A stretch of 64,000 bases of DNA from a virus: IMG/VR virus record IMGVR_UViG_3300037882_001264, positions 38,810-102,809 of that record. One strand, written 5' to 3'. Shown piece after piece: positions 47,666 through 55,702 of this stretch. The notes below the pieces were generated by a model that was not told where the DNA came from, ran no database searches, and was given only the letters and a program-made list of their open reading frames with translations. The translations under genes and the position numbers were made by a program. Every line of letters begins with the position of its first letter. The first letter of the stretch is position 1.

Positions 47666-48385
47666 TCAGACTCGCCAGCGAGCCTTGACTGCCGGGAACT
47701 TCTTGAGCGAGCCGTAGGTCCTCGGGCCCACGATGCCATCTGCCGGACCCAGGGAGTCCAGGTAGCGACGCTGGTGCGCCTTCACATCGGCGACATCGGT
47801 CCTGGTCATCGTGCCAGTGATCGGGTTGCCGAACGCGGCCTGGACGACCTTGACGTGGTTGCCCTTCGACCCCACGCGGAAACCCTTGCTGCCAGGGTAG
47901 GCCGGGTAGGCACGCCTGATCCTGGGCTTCGGCTTCGGCTTGGCCTTACTCGCCTTGTACTTCTCCCAGGTGGTCATGGGGACCTTCAGGAATGCCTGCG
48001 GGTCCCTCTTGTTGCTGCGCAGTCCATTGCGCCCACGTCGCGCAGAGGTGACCTGCCGACTCGCCACGCCGGGCAAGTCAGGGGCGCCTGCGGCGATGCC
48101 GTGGATGTGGTGCTGGAAGCCGTCCGCAGGGGTCCTCCACCACGCGGCGAAACCGACCTGGCGCATCGCCTTGACGACGCGCAGGATCTGCGTGCGGGTG
48201 AGCCCAGCGAGGGACAGATCGACTGCTCCGCCACCTGTGTGGGTCCCCGCCGAGAACTTGCCTCCGCTATATGAACCTTGAACAGGCCGGAGACGTACGC
48301 CCGAGAGGCGCTCGACCTCCTTGAGCATCTCGATGGTGCGCAGGTCGAAGATCTTCCCGCGCCAGCGCGCCCTCTTGGTAGCCAC
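47666..48385 (-). CDS. Endolysin: M15-type peptidase with peptidoglycan-binding domain
   Basis: 239 residues without a signal peptide. The N-terminal catalytic part carries SAGTHTGGGAVDLSLAG (metal His and Asp) and GFQHHIHGIA (second His), as in VanY/D-Ala-D-Ala or L-Ala-D-Glu peptidases of family M15. The basic Pro/Lys linker (KPKPKPRIRRAYPAYPG) joins a peptidoglycan-binding repeat: VGSKGNHVKVVQAAFGNPIT and ADGIVGPRTYGSLKKFP. It should cut the peptide part of the host wall once the holin opens the membrane. Next to the holin-like gene (2-nt gap). Confidence 0.85.
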   Translation of the reverse strand: MATKRARWRGKIFDLRTIEMLKEVERLSGVRLRPVQGSYSGGKFSAGTHTGGGAVDLSLAGLTRTQILRVVKAMRQVGFAAWWRTPADGFQHHIHGIAAGAPDLPGVASRQVTSARRGRNGLRSNKRDPQAFLKVPMTTWEKYKASKAKPKPKPRIRRAYPAYPGSKGFRVGSKGNHVKVVQAAFGNPITGTMTRTDVADVKAHQRRYLDSLGPADGIVGPRTYGSLKKFPAVKARWRV

Positions 48386-48387
48386 GG

Positions 48388-48804
48388 TCAGTCCAGGGTG
48401 AGGTCGACGGGCTCGTCAACCGCATCGTCGGCGACAGGGATGACTTCGTCGTTGTCGGCGTCCGGCAGGTCGATCGGGTCGACGTCCTCGACGACCGGCT
48501 CCGGCCCGTCGGGCTCCTGGATGTTACCGGCATTGTCGACGTTGGGGTCAGCCTCGACAGCCACACGACCGAAGGAGTCGTTGTTCTTGTCGAGCCAGGC
48601 GATGAGGGATCGGCCAGCCGTGGTGATGATCGTTGCAGCCGCTGCCACAGACGCGAGCAGGGCCTTCTTGTCGTCGGGCACGATGCCGAGCGCGGTCACT
48701 GTGGCCACCAGACCGGTCACGCCAATAGCCAGCGCAACGAGGGTGGTGACGGTCGAGCGGACCAGCGCCGCAGTGTCGTGAACGATCGTAGTGACTGTAG
48801 CCAT
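48388..48804 (-). CDS. Holin-like membrane protein, 138 aa
   Basis: Two hydrophobic helices (STVTTLVALAIGVTGLVATV and ALLASVAAAATIITTAGRSL) separated by a short charged turn, then a long soluble acidic tail (about 75-138). Small size, two membrane helices and direct linkage to the endolysin are the usual holin criteria. GGAGG lies 6 nt before ATG 48804. A strong hairpin is just upstream. Confidence 0.75.
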   Translation of the reverse strand: MATVTTIVHDTAALVRSTVTTLVALAIGVTGLVATVTALGIVPDDKKALLASVAAAATIITTAGRSLIAWLDKNNDSFGRVAVEADPNVDNAGNIQEPDGPEPVVEDVDPIDLPDADNDEVIPVADDAVDEPVDLTLD

Positions 48805-48817
48805 CTATGGCCTCCAT

Positions 48818-48852
48818 GCGAAGGGGTGGGGATCTTCTCTCCACCCCTTCGC
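48818..48852 (-). terminator. Terminator hairpin before the lysis genes
   Basis: GCGAAGGGGTGG/CCACCCCTTCGC, 12-bp perfect stem with an 11-nt loop, 39 nt after the helicase stop. A smaller hairpin ACCCC/GGGGT lies at about 48865-48881. One arm resembles the start-associated core (CGAAGGGGTGGAGA). Confidence 0.7.
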
Positions 48853-48891
48853 AGGGAAACTCACCCCGATGACAGGGGTCAGTTGAAACGG

Positions 48892-50799
48892 TCAGGCGGC
48901 GAAGAACTCCTTCGCCTCCGAGACGCTGGAGATCTTCGGGGCGCCCGGCAGGGTCTTGACGATGCCCCGGCCGTAGCCCGTGCTGGCCAGGCGGCTGTCG
49001 AGGATCGCGACGACACCCTGGTCCTTCTGGGTGCGGATCAGGCGGCCGAAGCCCTGGATCAGGGTCAGGCTCATCGAGGGGATGGCCATCTTCGAGAAGG
49101 CGTTGCCACCCTCGCGCTCGATCTGCTGGCTCCGGGCCTCGAAGACCGGCTCGGTCGGGACCGGGAAGGGCATCTTGTCGATGATCACCAGGCGGCAGGT
49201 CTCGCCAGCGAAGTCGACACCCGTGAAGAACGACTTGAGCGCGAAGAGCACCGAGTGGGTGTCAGCCTGGAAGGCCGCAGCCAGGTCCTTGTTCGAGCCC
49301 TGACCCTGCATGAGGACGGTGTGGCCGCGCTCCTCCAGGATCTCTGCGAGGCTGTCGTGAGCGTCCTGCATCGCCGAGCGCGAGGTGAACAGCAGGAGGG
49401 CGCCACCGCCAGCAGCGTCGACCAGACCGATTGTGGTCTGCATGACGTACTGCTGCCAGGCCGAGCGAGCCTTCGGGTTCGGGGTCTGCGCGGTCGGGAT
49501 GAACAGGCGAGCCTGGCTGCTGTAGTCGAAGGGCGAGCCGACGTCGAGCACAGTCGGCGCCTCCAGGCCGAGGCGGTCCTTGATGAACGAGAAATCCGAG
49601 CCAACCGAGAGGGTGGCCGAGACCAGGATGACCGTCTTGGTCCAGAGGTTCTCCTGGAGGAAGGGGCCGACGCGGAGCGGGGCTGTCTTGATGACCAACT
49701 GGCTCACGCCGCGCAGGTTCTTCTCCGACTCGACCCAGCGGACGCTGACGTCGCTGCCATCGCTCAGCAGGCGACGGACGCGCCACGCCATGTTCGAGGC
49801 ACGGCTCGCGAGTTGCGCACGACGGGCAGCGACCTTGCGATCGGAGTCACCGCGCGGGTCGATCTTCGCGACCTTGGCGCCCAGTTCGAGCAGAAGGTTC
49901 GCCAGCACGCTCCAGACGTCCGACTCGTCCTCGGCAGCGACGGAGTTGAAGCGGCCCTCGCGGAGCGACGACCAGGCGTTCTCGATGGCCTCGTTCACCG
50001 GAGCGGTGGCGATCAGGTCGCCGTAGGTGCCGGAGAAGTTGCTGACCTCCTTGACGAACTTCTCGAAGCCACCCTTGCGGAAGGTGTCGCTGAGGGCGTT
50101 GGTGGCGATCTCCTCGGTCTCGTGCGCCTCATCGATGACGACGACGTCGTACTCGCCGAGCATCTGGGCTGCACCCTCGCTGCGCTCCGAGACGACCAGG
50201 TCGGTCATGAGCATCGCGGTGTTCGTGATGACGACCTGAGCCTCGCGACCCTTGGCCTTGGCGATCTCGGCGAAGCAGATGTCACCGAAGGGGCACTCGC
50301 GCTTGCCGGGGCACTCATTCGACGAGGAGGCGACGTTCGAGAACTCCTGCTTGGTGACCGGGGTCTTGAAGTGCTCGCGGTCACCATCGTGGCCGGGCTC
50401 CATGACCTCGTCGCGCAGGGCCTGGATCTGGGGGACGAACTTCTCGTCAGCGTTCGCAGCCTTGGCGTGGCAGAAGTAGTTGCTGCGGCCCTTGACCAGC
50501 GCCCAGGTGAACGGGACGCCCAGGTTCTCGGCGAGGAAGGGGATGTCCTTCTCGGCGTACTGCTCCATGAGGGCGATCGTCGCGGTGGCGACGACAACGC
50601 GCTCACCGGAGAGGATGACGGGGATCAGCGAGCCGAGGCTCTTGCCAACACCACAGCCAGCCTGGAGGAGGCCCTGGCCACCCTCGGCGAGGACAGTCTC
50701 GACAGCCTGCGCGAGGCGCTGCTGCTGGGGGCGGCTCTCGTAGCCGGGAAGGGCCTTAGCGAGGACTTCCTCGGCCTGGGCGAAGGTCTTGATGCTCAC
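48892..50799 (-). CDS. DinG/XPD-type iron-sulfur helicase
   Basis: 635 residues from the GTG at 50799 (RBS GAGGAG; promoter 34 nt up). Superfamily 2 motifs: Q-like start RPQQQRLAQAVE, Walker A QAGCGVGKSLGSL, DEAH box VVVIDEAHETEE, motif III-like VILVSATLSVGSD, motif IV-V (GGGALLLFTSRSAMQ; FFTGVDFAGETC) and motif VI LIQGFGRLIRTQ. Between motifs Ia and II sit four Cys residues (FCHAKA ... NECPGKRECPFGDICF) that should hold a 4Fe-4S cluster as in DinG/XPD. A 5'-3' helicase for repair or unwinding of R-loops and recombination intermediates. Followed by two hairpins. Confidence 0.85.
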   Translation of the reverse strand: MSIKTFAQAEEVLAKALPGYESRPQQQRLAQAVETVLAEGGQGLLQAGCGVGKSLGSLIPVILSGERVVVATATIALMEQYAEKDIPFLAENLGVPFTWALVKGRSNYFCHAKAANADEKFVPQIQALRDEVMEPGHDGDREHFKTPVTKQEFSNVASSSNECPGKRECPFGDICFAEIAKAKGREAQVVITNTAMLMTDLVVSERSEGAAQMLGEYDVVVIDEAHETEEIATNALSDTFRKGGFEKFVKEVSNFSGTYGDLIATAPVNEAIENAWSSLREGRFNSVAAEDESDVWSVLANLLLELGAKVAKIDPRGDSDRKVAARRAQLASRASNMAWRVRRLLSDGSDVSVRWVESEKNLRGVSQLVIKTAPLRVGPFLQENLWTKTVILVSATLSVGSDFSFIKDRLGLEAPTVLDVGSPFDYSSQARLFIPTAQTPNPKARSAWQQYVMQTTIGLVDAAGGGALLLFTSRSAMQDAHDSLAEILEERGHTVLMQGQGSNKDLAAAFQADTHSVLFALKSFFTGVDFAGETCRLVIIDKMPFPVPTEPVFEARSQQIEREGGNAFSKMAIPSMSLTLIQGFGRLIRTQKDQGVVAILDSRLASTGYGRGIVKTLPGAPKISSVSEAKEFFAA

Positions 50800-50832
50800 T
50801 TGATCTCCTCGTGGTGTCTGGCGGTAGAGGCA

Positions 50833-50861
50833 ACAATACACGAGTCCGGCGCTGGGGTCAA
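50833..50861 (-). promoter_or_regulatory. Sigma70-like promoter TTGACC-N17-TATTGT
   Basis: -35 TTGACC (50861-50856), 17-nt spacer, -10 TATTGT (50838-50833); same hexamers and very similar flanks as 16342-16370. The -35 overlaps the stop of the nucleotidase gene above. Confidence 0.8.
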
Positions 50862-51487
50862 GTGCTGAGCAGGTGCAACTTCCGAGATCTTTCCAGCCAG
50901 ACCTCACGCTCGGCTCGGATGTCCGCAGCCTCACGACCGGCGACCATGCGGGCGAACTGCCCGATATCGTCGACTCTGAAGAAGTTGCCCGGGACCTCCC
51001 GGTTCCATCCGCGCGTGACGAGGAACGGAACGCTCTCCGAGGACTCCAGGCTCTTGTAGTGCTTGACCTGGTCCTCGACGTACGCATCGGTCCTGACGAT
51101 GGTCTTGTCCGAGGAGAAGGTCAGGGAGTCGAAGGGGAAGTTGTGCAGGGTGAGCCAGTCAGAGGTGAACCCGATGGCAGCGCGAGGGCGGGACGTCACG
51201 ATGTGGATCTGGTGTCCGAGCGAGTGGAGCATCCTCGCCCAAGATGCAGCCTCGTCGAGCATCTCGCCGCTGTAGGCGAACCCCTGCTCGGTGGCCTCAT
51301 CGTGGACCTGGTCGAAGTCCTCATCGGTCAGGCCCCAGGGCTTGTAGAAGCCGAAGGAGCCCACCTCAGTCCCGACAATCTCAGCGGGGGTGCCGGGGTG
51401 CTCGATCGCGCGGAGGTAGCGATGGATGCCACCGACGAAGCAGTGGGCGACTCCATCGAGGTCAATGCCAATACGAGCGAGGCTCAT
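50858..51487 (-). CDS. HAD-family 5'(3')-deoxyribonucleotidase-like protein
   Basis: 209 residues. HAD motif I is ARIGIDLDGVAHCFVGG (Asp nucleophile and Asp +2), motif II is HIVTSRPRAA (Thr/Ser), Lys motif SSDKTIVRTDAYV and motif IV with DAYVEDQVKHYK. This is the order of NT5C-type deoxyribonucleotidases that remove phosphate from dNMPs. It may adjust dNMP pools or degrade modified/host nucleotides. Overlaps the next gene by ATGA. Confidence 0.75.
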   Translation of the reverse strand: MSLARIGIDLDGVAHCFVGGIHRYLRAIEHPGTPAEIVGTEVGSFGFYKPWGLTDEDFDQVHDEATEQGFAYSGEMLDEAASWARMLHSLGHQIHIVTSRPRAAIGFTSDWLTLHNFPFDSLTFSSDKTIVRTDAYVEDQVKHYKSLESSESVPFLVTRGWNREVPGNFFRVDDIGQFARMVAGREAADIRAEREVWLERSRKLHLLST

Positions 51488-52017
51488 AGACTCACGTACC
51501 TTGCTGGCTCACGAACGCCGGTAGAGGAATAGGCGGCAGCCTGCACTGCCAGGGTGACGCGCTGCTTGGGGGTCAAGTCGAAGCCTTCGCTGGTAAAGAG
51601 CGAGCCCATGGCTGCGTTGAAGCCAGAGCCAACTGCGGTGTACGCGACCTGGGGCTCGAACACGCTGTAGTCGTCACCGTAGACAAAGATGCGACCGTGG
51701 ACCGCAACGAGCAGATCGGTGTCCTCGTCCATCTTCTCATCAGTGGAGCCGCCTGGGCTTTCATTCAGCAGCCCAGCGATCGTGGTGGCGAACTGGGTAG
51801 CCATGAACCGTTCGAGATTGGTGGTCGGAGGTGTCGGGAGGCTGGAGTGGTGAAGGACATTGATCACGCGCATGCTGGTGCACGCGCCGATGAGGTAATC
51901 ACCGTTGATCGCGACCTTCGGTGTAGAGATGATCACTGACTGACCGTCGCCACTCATCTCGGAGTCGTAGGCCGCGTGCACCACCCCCTCGTCCGCCAGC
52001 ATCGCGATGCAGGTCAT
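51484..52017 (-). CDS. Proteasome/HslV-like Ntn hydrolase, 177 aa
   Basis: ATG 52017 shares a base with the stop above (TAATG); in-frame sequence above is not protein-like. After Met, the sequence is TCIAMLADEGVVHAAYDSEM, so Thr 2 would be exposed as the N-terminal nucleophile after Met removal, as in HslV and proteasome beta subunits. VAINGDYLIGACTSMRVIN, RIFVYGDDYSVFE and QVAYTAVGSGFNAAMGSLFT are beta-sandwich strands of the same fold (with GSG...A.G). Such proteins are self-compartmentalised peptidases; it may need an ATPase (host ClpX/Mpa or none). A phage-encoded form could degrade host or phage proteins. Activity is inferred. Confidence 0.7.
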   Translation of the reverse strand: MTCIAMLADEGVVHAAYDSEMSGDGQSVIISTPKVAINGDYLIGACTSMRVINVLHHSSLPTPPTTNLERFMATQFATTIAGLLNESPGGSTDEKMDEDTDLLVAVHGRIFVYGDDYSVFEPQVAYTAVGSGFNAAMGSLFTSEGFDLTPKQRVTLAVQAAAYSSTGVREPARYVSL

Positions 52018-53387
52018 TAGAGCATGACCGCCTCTGACCAGCCGAAGCGGAAGCCCTGGCCGACGAGCGCGGTGATGATGCCATGACGCGAGCGCTGGCC
52101 GAAGCCTGCGGCGAAGTAGTCCGAGCCGCCATCGAGCGACGGGGTCTGCATGATCGTCGTGCCGCTGACGTCCTTGATGAAGCCGGTGTGGCGGTGGCCC
52201 ATGAAGGCGATCTGGATCCGGATGTTCTGCTCGAAGAGGATGTCGCCGCGCTGGGCGAGGAACCACTTCTCGATGGTGCCCTTGCCGTCAGCCTTGTGGC
52301 CGTGGGTCAAGGCGCACTGGGTGCCGGAGAGGTCGAAGTGGGTCCACCACTCGTCGTGCGGGATGAACCACTCGATCTGGTCGAAGAGCGGGGACTCCTG
52401 GAGGACGTCGTGGACCTGCTCGGCGATCATCAGGTCGTAGTTGTCGGACTCGGAGGTGTAGGGCGACTGGCCGATGACCTGGCGGATCTCGCCGTGGTTC
52501 GAGAGGGTGTAGGCCTTCTTGATCGGGAGGCCGAACTCGGAGAAGGCCTTGGTCCGCTCGACGTCGAGGGTACGAGCCAGTTGCATCTGCGAGCGGAGCG
52601 TGGTGCTGGTGCGCCCCTGGCTGGGGTAGTGGCCGAAGATGTTCTCGATCACGTCGCCGCATGCGATGTCGGCGATGGCCTCGATGTTGTGGCCGCGCTT
52701 CTGAAGGACCTTGAGCCGGTCAAGGCTCTGCTGGAGTGCATCTTCCGTCCGGCCGATGAAGCCCTCCAGTGAACCTCCGGCGGACTTGCCGATCTGCTCA
52801 TCGCCCTGCTGGTGGACGTAGGTGACGGGATCGCCCAGGCCGCTACCGGCGGTGCGTGCCACCAGCGGCTTGATCTTCCACTTCTGCACCCGTTCGATCT
52901 CGGCGCTGATGTCCGCGACGATCGCGTTGTCCTGCGGGGTGATGCGGCGGAACTTCGCCTTGTAGGACCAGAGCCAGGTCTTGTTGATGCTGCCCTCGGG
53001 CGTCCCCTTGCCCATGTTCCAGCGGGTGATCTTGACCGAGTCGTCCTGGACCTCGAAGTCCTCGGGCGGGAGGCCGAAGAACTCCAGGAGCGGCGCCCAA
53101 CCCTCACCGGCCTTGATCTCGCAGGGGATCTCGCCCTTGCCGATGGACAGTTCGCCAGAGTCGCCTTCGATCGAGATGTAGGTGTCGTCCGGCGCCGCTG
53201 TCGCTGACTCGGTCTCGGCGAGCGCAACCCCATTGGCCTGACGCCAACGTCGGACTGATGACTCCGAGGTAGTGAAGATCGGCCGGATCATGTCCAGCGC
53301 GTCGATGTGAGAGACCCGCCCGTCCTTGAGGACCGAGCGGATTGATGCTTCGGCGGCGGCGGCTTCCACGAGGTTCTTGTACGTCAT
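52017..53387 (-). CDS. Calcineurin-like metallophosphoesterase with HTH N-terminus, 456 aa
   Basis: ATG 53387 (GAGG upstream). The N-terminal 60 residues include SESSVRRWRQANGVA, an HTH-like element. The core has IADIACGDVIENIFGHY, AYTLSNHGEIRQVIG (N-H-G/E), QCALTHGHKADG and IQIAFMGHRHTGFIKDVSGT (GH-x-H), consistent with a divergent calcineurin-fold phosphoesterase. A beta domain lies between HTH and enzyme. It may act on nucleic acid. Nearest gene downstream (Ntn hydrolase) overlaps by one base. Confidence 0.7.
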   Translation of the reverse strand: MTYKNLVEAAAAEASIRSVLKDGRVSHIDALDMIRPIFTTSESSVRRWRQANGVALAETESATAAPDDTYISIEGDSGELSIGKGEIPCEIKAGEGWAPLLEFFGLPPEDFEVQDDSVKITRWNMGKGTPEGSINKTWLWSYKAKFRRITPQDNAIVADISAEIERVQKWKIKPLVARTAGSGLGDPVTYVHQQGDEQIGKSAGGSLEGFIGRTEDALQQSLDRLKVLQKRGHNIEAIADIACGDVIENIFGHYPSQGRTSTTLRSQMQLARTLDVERTKAFSEFGLPIKKAYTLSNHGEIRQVIGQSPYTSESDNYDLMIAEQVHDVLQESPLFDQIEWFIPHDEWWTHFDLSGTQCALTHGHKADGKGTIEKWFLAQRGDILFEQNIRIQIAFMGHRHTGFIKDVSGTTIMQTPSLDGGSDYFAAGFGQRSRHGIITALVGQGFRFGWSEAVML

Positions 53388-53421
53388 TCGGGCAAGCCTC
53401 TCATCGGCGGTCTGGTACCCC

Positions 53422-53452
53422 AGGTTAGCACCAGGAGCCACAGCCGTGTCAA
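53422..53452 (-). promoter_or_regulatory. Promoter TTGACA with TAACCT/GCTAAC -10
   Basis: -35 TTGACA (53452-53447). -10 either TAACCT at 19-nt or GCTAAC at 17-nt spacing. The core GGCTCCTGGTGCTAACCT is closely related to the promoter at 41512. It reads toward the phosphoesterase gene that starts at 53387. Confidence 0.6.
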
Positions 53453-53543
53453 CCCGTCGGCGTCCGTCGGCGTCTATCGGCTGCTAGCGGTGGTCCCCCA
53501 TCAATGACATCAACAACCATTGATTCTATGGACTAGGTTTATA

Positions 53544-53560
53544 GGGCGCGTCGCGCGCCC
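53544..53560. repeat. Palindrome GGGCGCG-TCG-CGCGCCC
   Basis: 7-bp perfect arms with a 3-nt loop in the non-coding region, next to an AT-rich stretch. Confidence 0.7.
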
Positions 53561-53570
53561 ACCGCTAAGG

Positions 53571-53583
53571 CGAGCGAAGCGAG
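53571..53583. repeat. Direct repeat CGAGCGAAGCGAG, copy 1
   Basis: Identical 13-mer at 53609-53621 (38 nt apart). Confidence 0.75.
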
Positions 53584-53608
53584 CATTAGCCCATGCTCTT
53601 CAAGACAC

Positions 53609-53621
53609 CGAGCGAAGCGAG
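53609..53621. repeat. Direct repeat CGAGCGAAGCGAG, copy 2
   Basis: Second copy of the 13-mer; followed by GGGGTCTTT, which with upstream AAGAC gives an imperfect terminator-like hairpin. Confidence 0.7.
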
Positions 53622-53643
53622 GGGTCTTTACCCCCCTACCCCC

Positions 53644-53678
53644 CACGCTGGGACGCCAGCATACACATGCCCAGCGTG
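53644..53678 (-). promoter_or_regulatory. Inverted repeat around a -10 box (candidate operator)
   Basis: CACGCTGGG (53644-53652) and CCCAGCGTG (53670-53678), 9-bp perfect arms flanking the -10 TATGCT (53663-53658) of the promoter whose -35 TTGACA is at 53688-53683 (19-nt spacing; TGTATG gives 17). Confidence 0.55.
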
Positions 53679-53688
53679 AGGGTGTCAA
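53658..53688 (-). promoter_or_regulatory. Promoter TTGACA-N19-TATGCT
   Basis: Just past the stop of the gene at 53695. Shares GTGTATGCTG with the promoter at 47575. No gene starts before 53387, so the leader would be about 260 nt. Confidence 0.55.
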
Positions 53689-53694
53689 CCCGGG

Positions 53695-54054
53695 TCAGGG
53701 AAGGATCAGTCCAGAGGCCGACCCGTTGCTGCTGGCCTGCTCGGATTGAGCCGACAGGTATTCGCTCCTCGACTTACGGATACCTTCGACCATGCCCCTG
53801 GTCATCTCGGCGATGGCATCGTCGGTGACGCCGAGGTCGAGGATCGTGCTGAGCCCTTGCGAGCGCTCGCCGAGGACGACTCCAGGCATCGTGACGACAG
53901 CGATGATCGCTGGCATGAACTGGCCCGGCGTGTTGCCAGGGAGCATCATGATCGAGACGCCGAAGTCTGCGTCCTCACCTGGCGCACATACGGCCAGGGT
54001 GGACTCCATGACGTCGGAGATTCGCGTGATGAGGTTGGGGTTCTTGCTGGTCAT
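53695..54054 (-). CDS. Hypothetical protein, 119 aa
   Basis: A small alpha/beta protein with SIMMLPGNTPGQFMPAIIAV and a C-terminal helix (VTDDAIAEMTRGMVEGIRKS), ending in a Ser/Gly-rich tail. The start overlaps the helicase stop (ATGA). The family is common in actinophages as an uncharacterised gene; no role known. Confidence 0.6.
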   Translation of the reverse strand: MTSKNPNLITRISDVMESTLAVCAPGEDADFGVSIMMLPGNTPGQFMPAIIAVVTMPGVVLGERSQGLSTILDLGVTDDAIAEMTRGMVEGIRKSRSEYLSAQSEQASSNGSASGLILP

Positions 54055-55658
54055 GACGACCTCTTTCGGTTGCGGTGGGTACGGGCGATTCGGAGTGCTG
54101 CCTTGCGTTCCTCGGCAGTCATGAAGTTCTCTCCGGCATCCTCGTCTCCAAGGAGGATGTCGGTCTGCTCGTTGCGGTCGATCATCTTGATGCCGATCGA
54201 CTCCTCGACAGTGCCATCGAGGAAGAAGGTCATGCAGGTCACCGACTCAGCAATCGAGTCGATTCTGTGAACCCGGTCGAGCCTCTGCGTTCGGTTGGCG
54301 TACGATAGCGCCGATTCGTACTCGACAACATAGGTCCCCTCAGGGAGGTTGATTCCTCGTGCCCCCGCGTCAGAAGTGAGGAACACACATGGGTCTGGAT
54401 CCGAGCGGAACGACTTACGCGACTCGGTCTGTGCCGCCATGGTCATCTGGCCGTGGTTCAGGTAGACCTTGAAGCCGCTCTCGGTGAGCCGCTTCTGGAT
54501 CACTCGCAAGACCGACTGGCCGAAGAAGGTGAAGACGACAGCCTTGGCGCCCTGCCCCTTGACAACCATGTCGAGGTAGTGCAGGAGTTCCTCTTCCTTC
54601 GCCGAAGAGCACGCCCGCAGGGCATCGGCGCCGATCTCCTCCACGACCATCTTGGCCAGTTTGGAGCCCTCGGGGTTCTCACTGCCGTAGATGAGGCTGG
54701 ACGGGGCACCAGCGACCTGTCGGAGCAAGGTCCATAGGCCGGGCACCGGATCCTCCTGGCCGTCCTGGAGGGCCTCCAGTGTCTCGTAGAGGTTGCGCTG
54801 ATCGTCAGCCATCTGGATGTGCATGGCCTCTTCGACGCGCTTGGGAAACTGGTCGATGATGTCGGGGTCAGACTTGCGCTTGCGGATGATCGCCTTCTGG
54901 CAGATCGCGGCGAAGTCGAGAATGCGCGTGGGGTGGTAGGTGGGCCGGTTGTAGAGGTCCCGGCTCTGGACGTAGACACGCTCGAACTCGGCGACCGTCG
55001 GCATGAGGTCGGGCCGGACGATCCGCATCTGGTTGAAGGCGTCCTCGTAGTCCCGCTCCAGCGGCGTGGCGGTCAGACCCCAAGCCCGGATCTCCGTCGG
55101 GTGGACCTTGCGGAGTTCCTTCAGCGTGCGCTGGTGGGCCTTGTAGATACCCGAACTGCGCTTCCGGAGTTTGACCGGGATCTCGTCGTAGAAGATGGCC
55201 ACGCGCAGGGGGCGGATGATCTCAAGGAGCGGGCCGTCTTTCACGGAGGTGCCCCTGCCGCCAGGAGTACGCACGAAACGCGCCAGGTCGGCCTTAGCCG
55301 TCTCGTAGGTCGTCACGAGCACCTGGGGAACCCCCTTGCGCTCCAGGCGCTGCATGCGCCCGCTCCCATGGTGTACACGAGTGTCCAGCCTGGTGTACTC
55401 CTGGAAGTCGTCCTTCCACTCCCCGACCTTGCCCTTCTCTGCCACGAGCAGCACCAGGTCAGTCTGATCGTCCTCGAACAGTACGGTGGCCAGGCGCATG
55501 GCTGCGTGGCTCTTTCCCGTGCCCGTGTCCCAAACGAGCAGGCCGGAACCCATGACGTACATCCGCGCGATGCCGTCGACTTGGAACGGGTAGAGGCCCC
55601 GGGGCGAGTGGTAGAGCGCACCCTCAGGCCAGCCGTCCTCGGGGAGGGGGCTTGACAT
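54051..55658 (-). CDS. SNF2/DEAD-type helicase-ATPase, 535 aa
   Basis: ATG 55658 is used; a TTG 9 nt upstream is an alternative. Superfamily 2 motifs: LYPFQVDGIARM (Q-like), Walker A LVWDTGTGKSHAAM, motif Ia LVTTYETAK, Walker B IFYDEIPVK, motif III WGLTATPLERDYED, a C-terminal lobe with AVVFTFFGQSVLRVIQ, GARGINLPEGTYVVEYE (motif V) and RTQRLDRVHRID (motif VI). The pattern fits SNF2-like translocases. In phages such proteins often serve replication or recombination remodelling. It lies after the tail genes. Confidence 0.85.
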   Translation of the reverse strand: MSSPLPEDGWPEGALYHSPRGLYPFQVDGIARMYVMGSGLLVWDTGTGKSHAAMRLATVLFEDDQTDLVLLVAEKGKVGEWKDDFQEYTRLDTRVHHGSGRMQRLERKGVPQVLVTTYETAKADLARFVRTPGGRGTSVKDGPLLEIIRPLRVAIFYDEIPVKLRKRSSGIYKAHQRTLKELRKVHPTEIRAWGLTATPLERDYEDAFNQMRIVRPDLMPTVAEFERVYVQSRDLYNRPTYHPTRILDFAAICQKAIIRKRKSDPDIIDQFPKRVEEAMHIQMADDQRNLYETLEALQDGQEDPVPGLWTLLRQVAGAPSSLIYGSENPEGSKLAKMVVEEIGADALRACSSAKEEELLHYLDMVVKGQGAKAVVFTFFGQSVLRVIQKRLTESGFKVYLNHGQMTMAAQTESRKSFRSDPDPCVFLTSDAGARGINLPEGTYVVEYESALSYANRTQRLDRVHRIDSIAESVTCMTFFLDGTVEESIGIKMIDRNEQTDILLGDEDAGENFMTAEERKAALRIARTHRNRKRSS

Positions 55659-55702
55659 GTAGGCCAATCTATCCTATAAGGGCAGGTTGGTCCAACTCGG
55701 GA

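Larger units (their letters stand above)
53388..53694. other. Non-coding region with promoters and repeats
   Basis: The only gap of about 300 nt. It holds two TTGACA promoters, a 17-nt palindrome GGGCGCGTCGCGCGCCC at 53544-53560, a TCAATG/CATTGA hairpin at 53501-53523, two CGAGCGAAGCGAG repeats, an AT-rich stretch at 53526-53543 and a C-rich tract near 53631. No supported frame. Candidate control hub or replication origin. Confidence 0.6.

Noticed and set aside
51484-52266. Extended version of the Ntn hydrolase (260 codons)
   Set aside because: The extra 83 residues are out-of-frame-like and overlap the phosphoesterase gene. It would also hide the Thr nucleophile expected right after the start Met.
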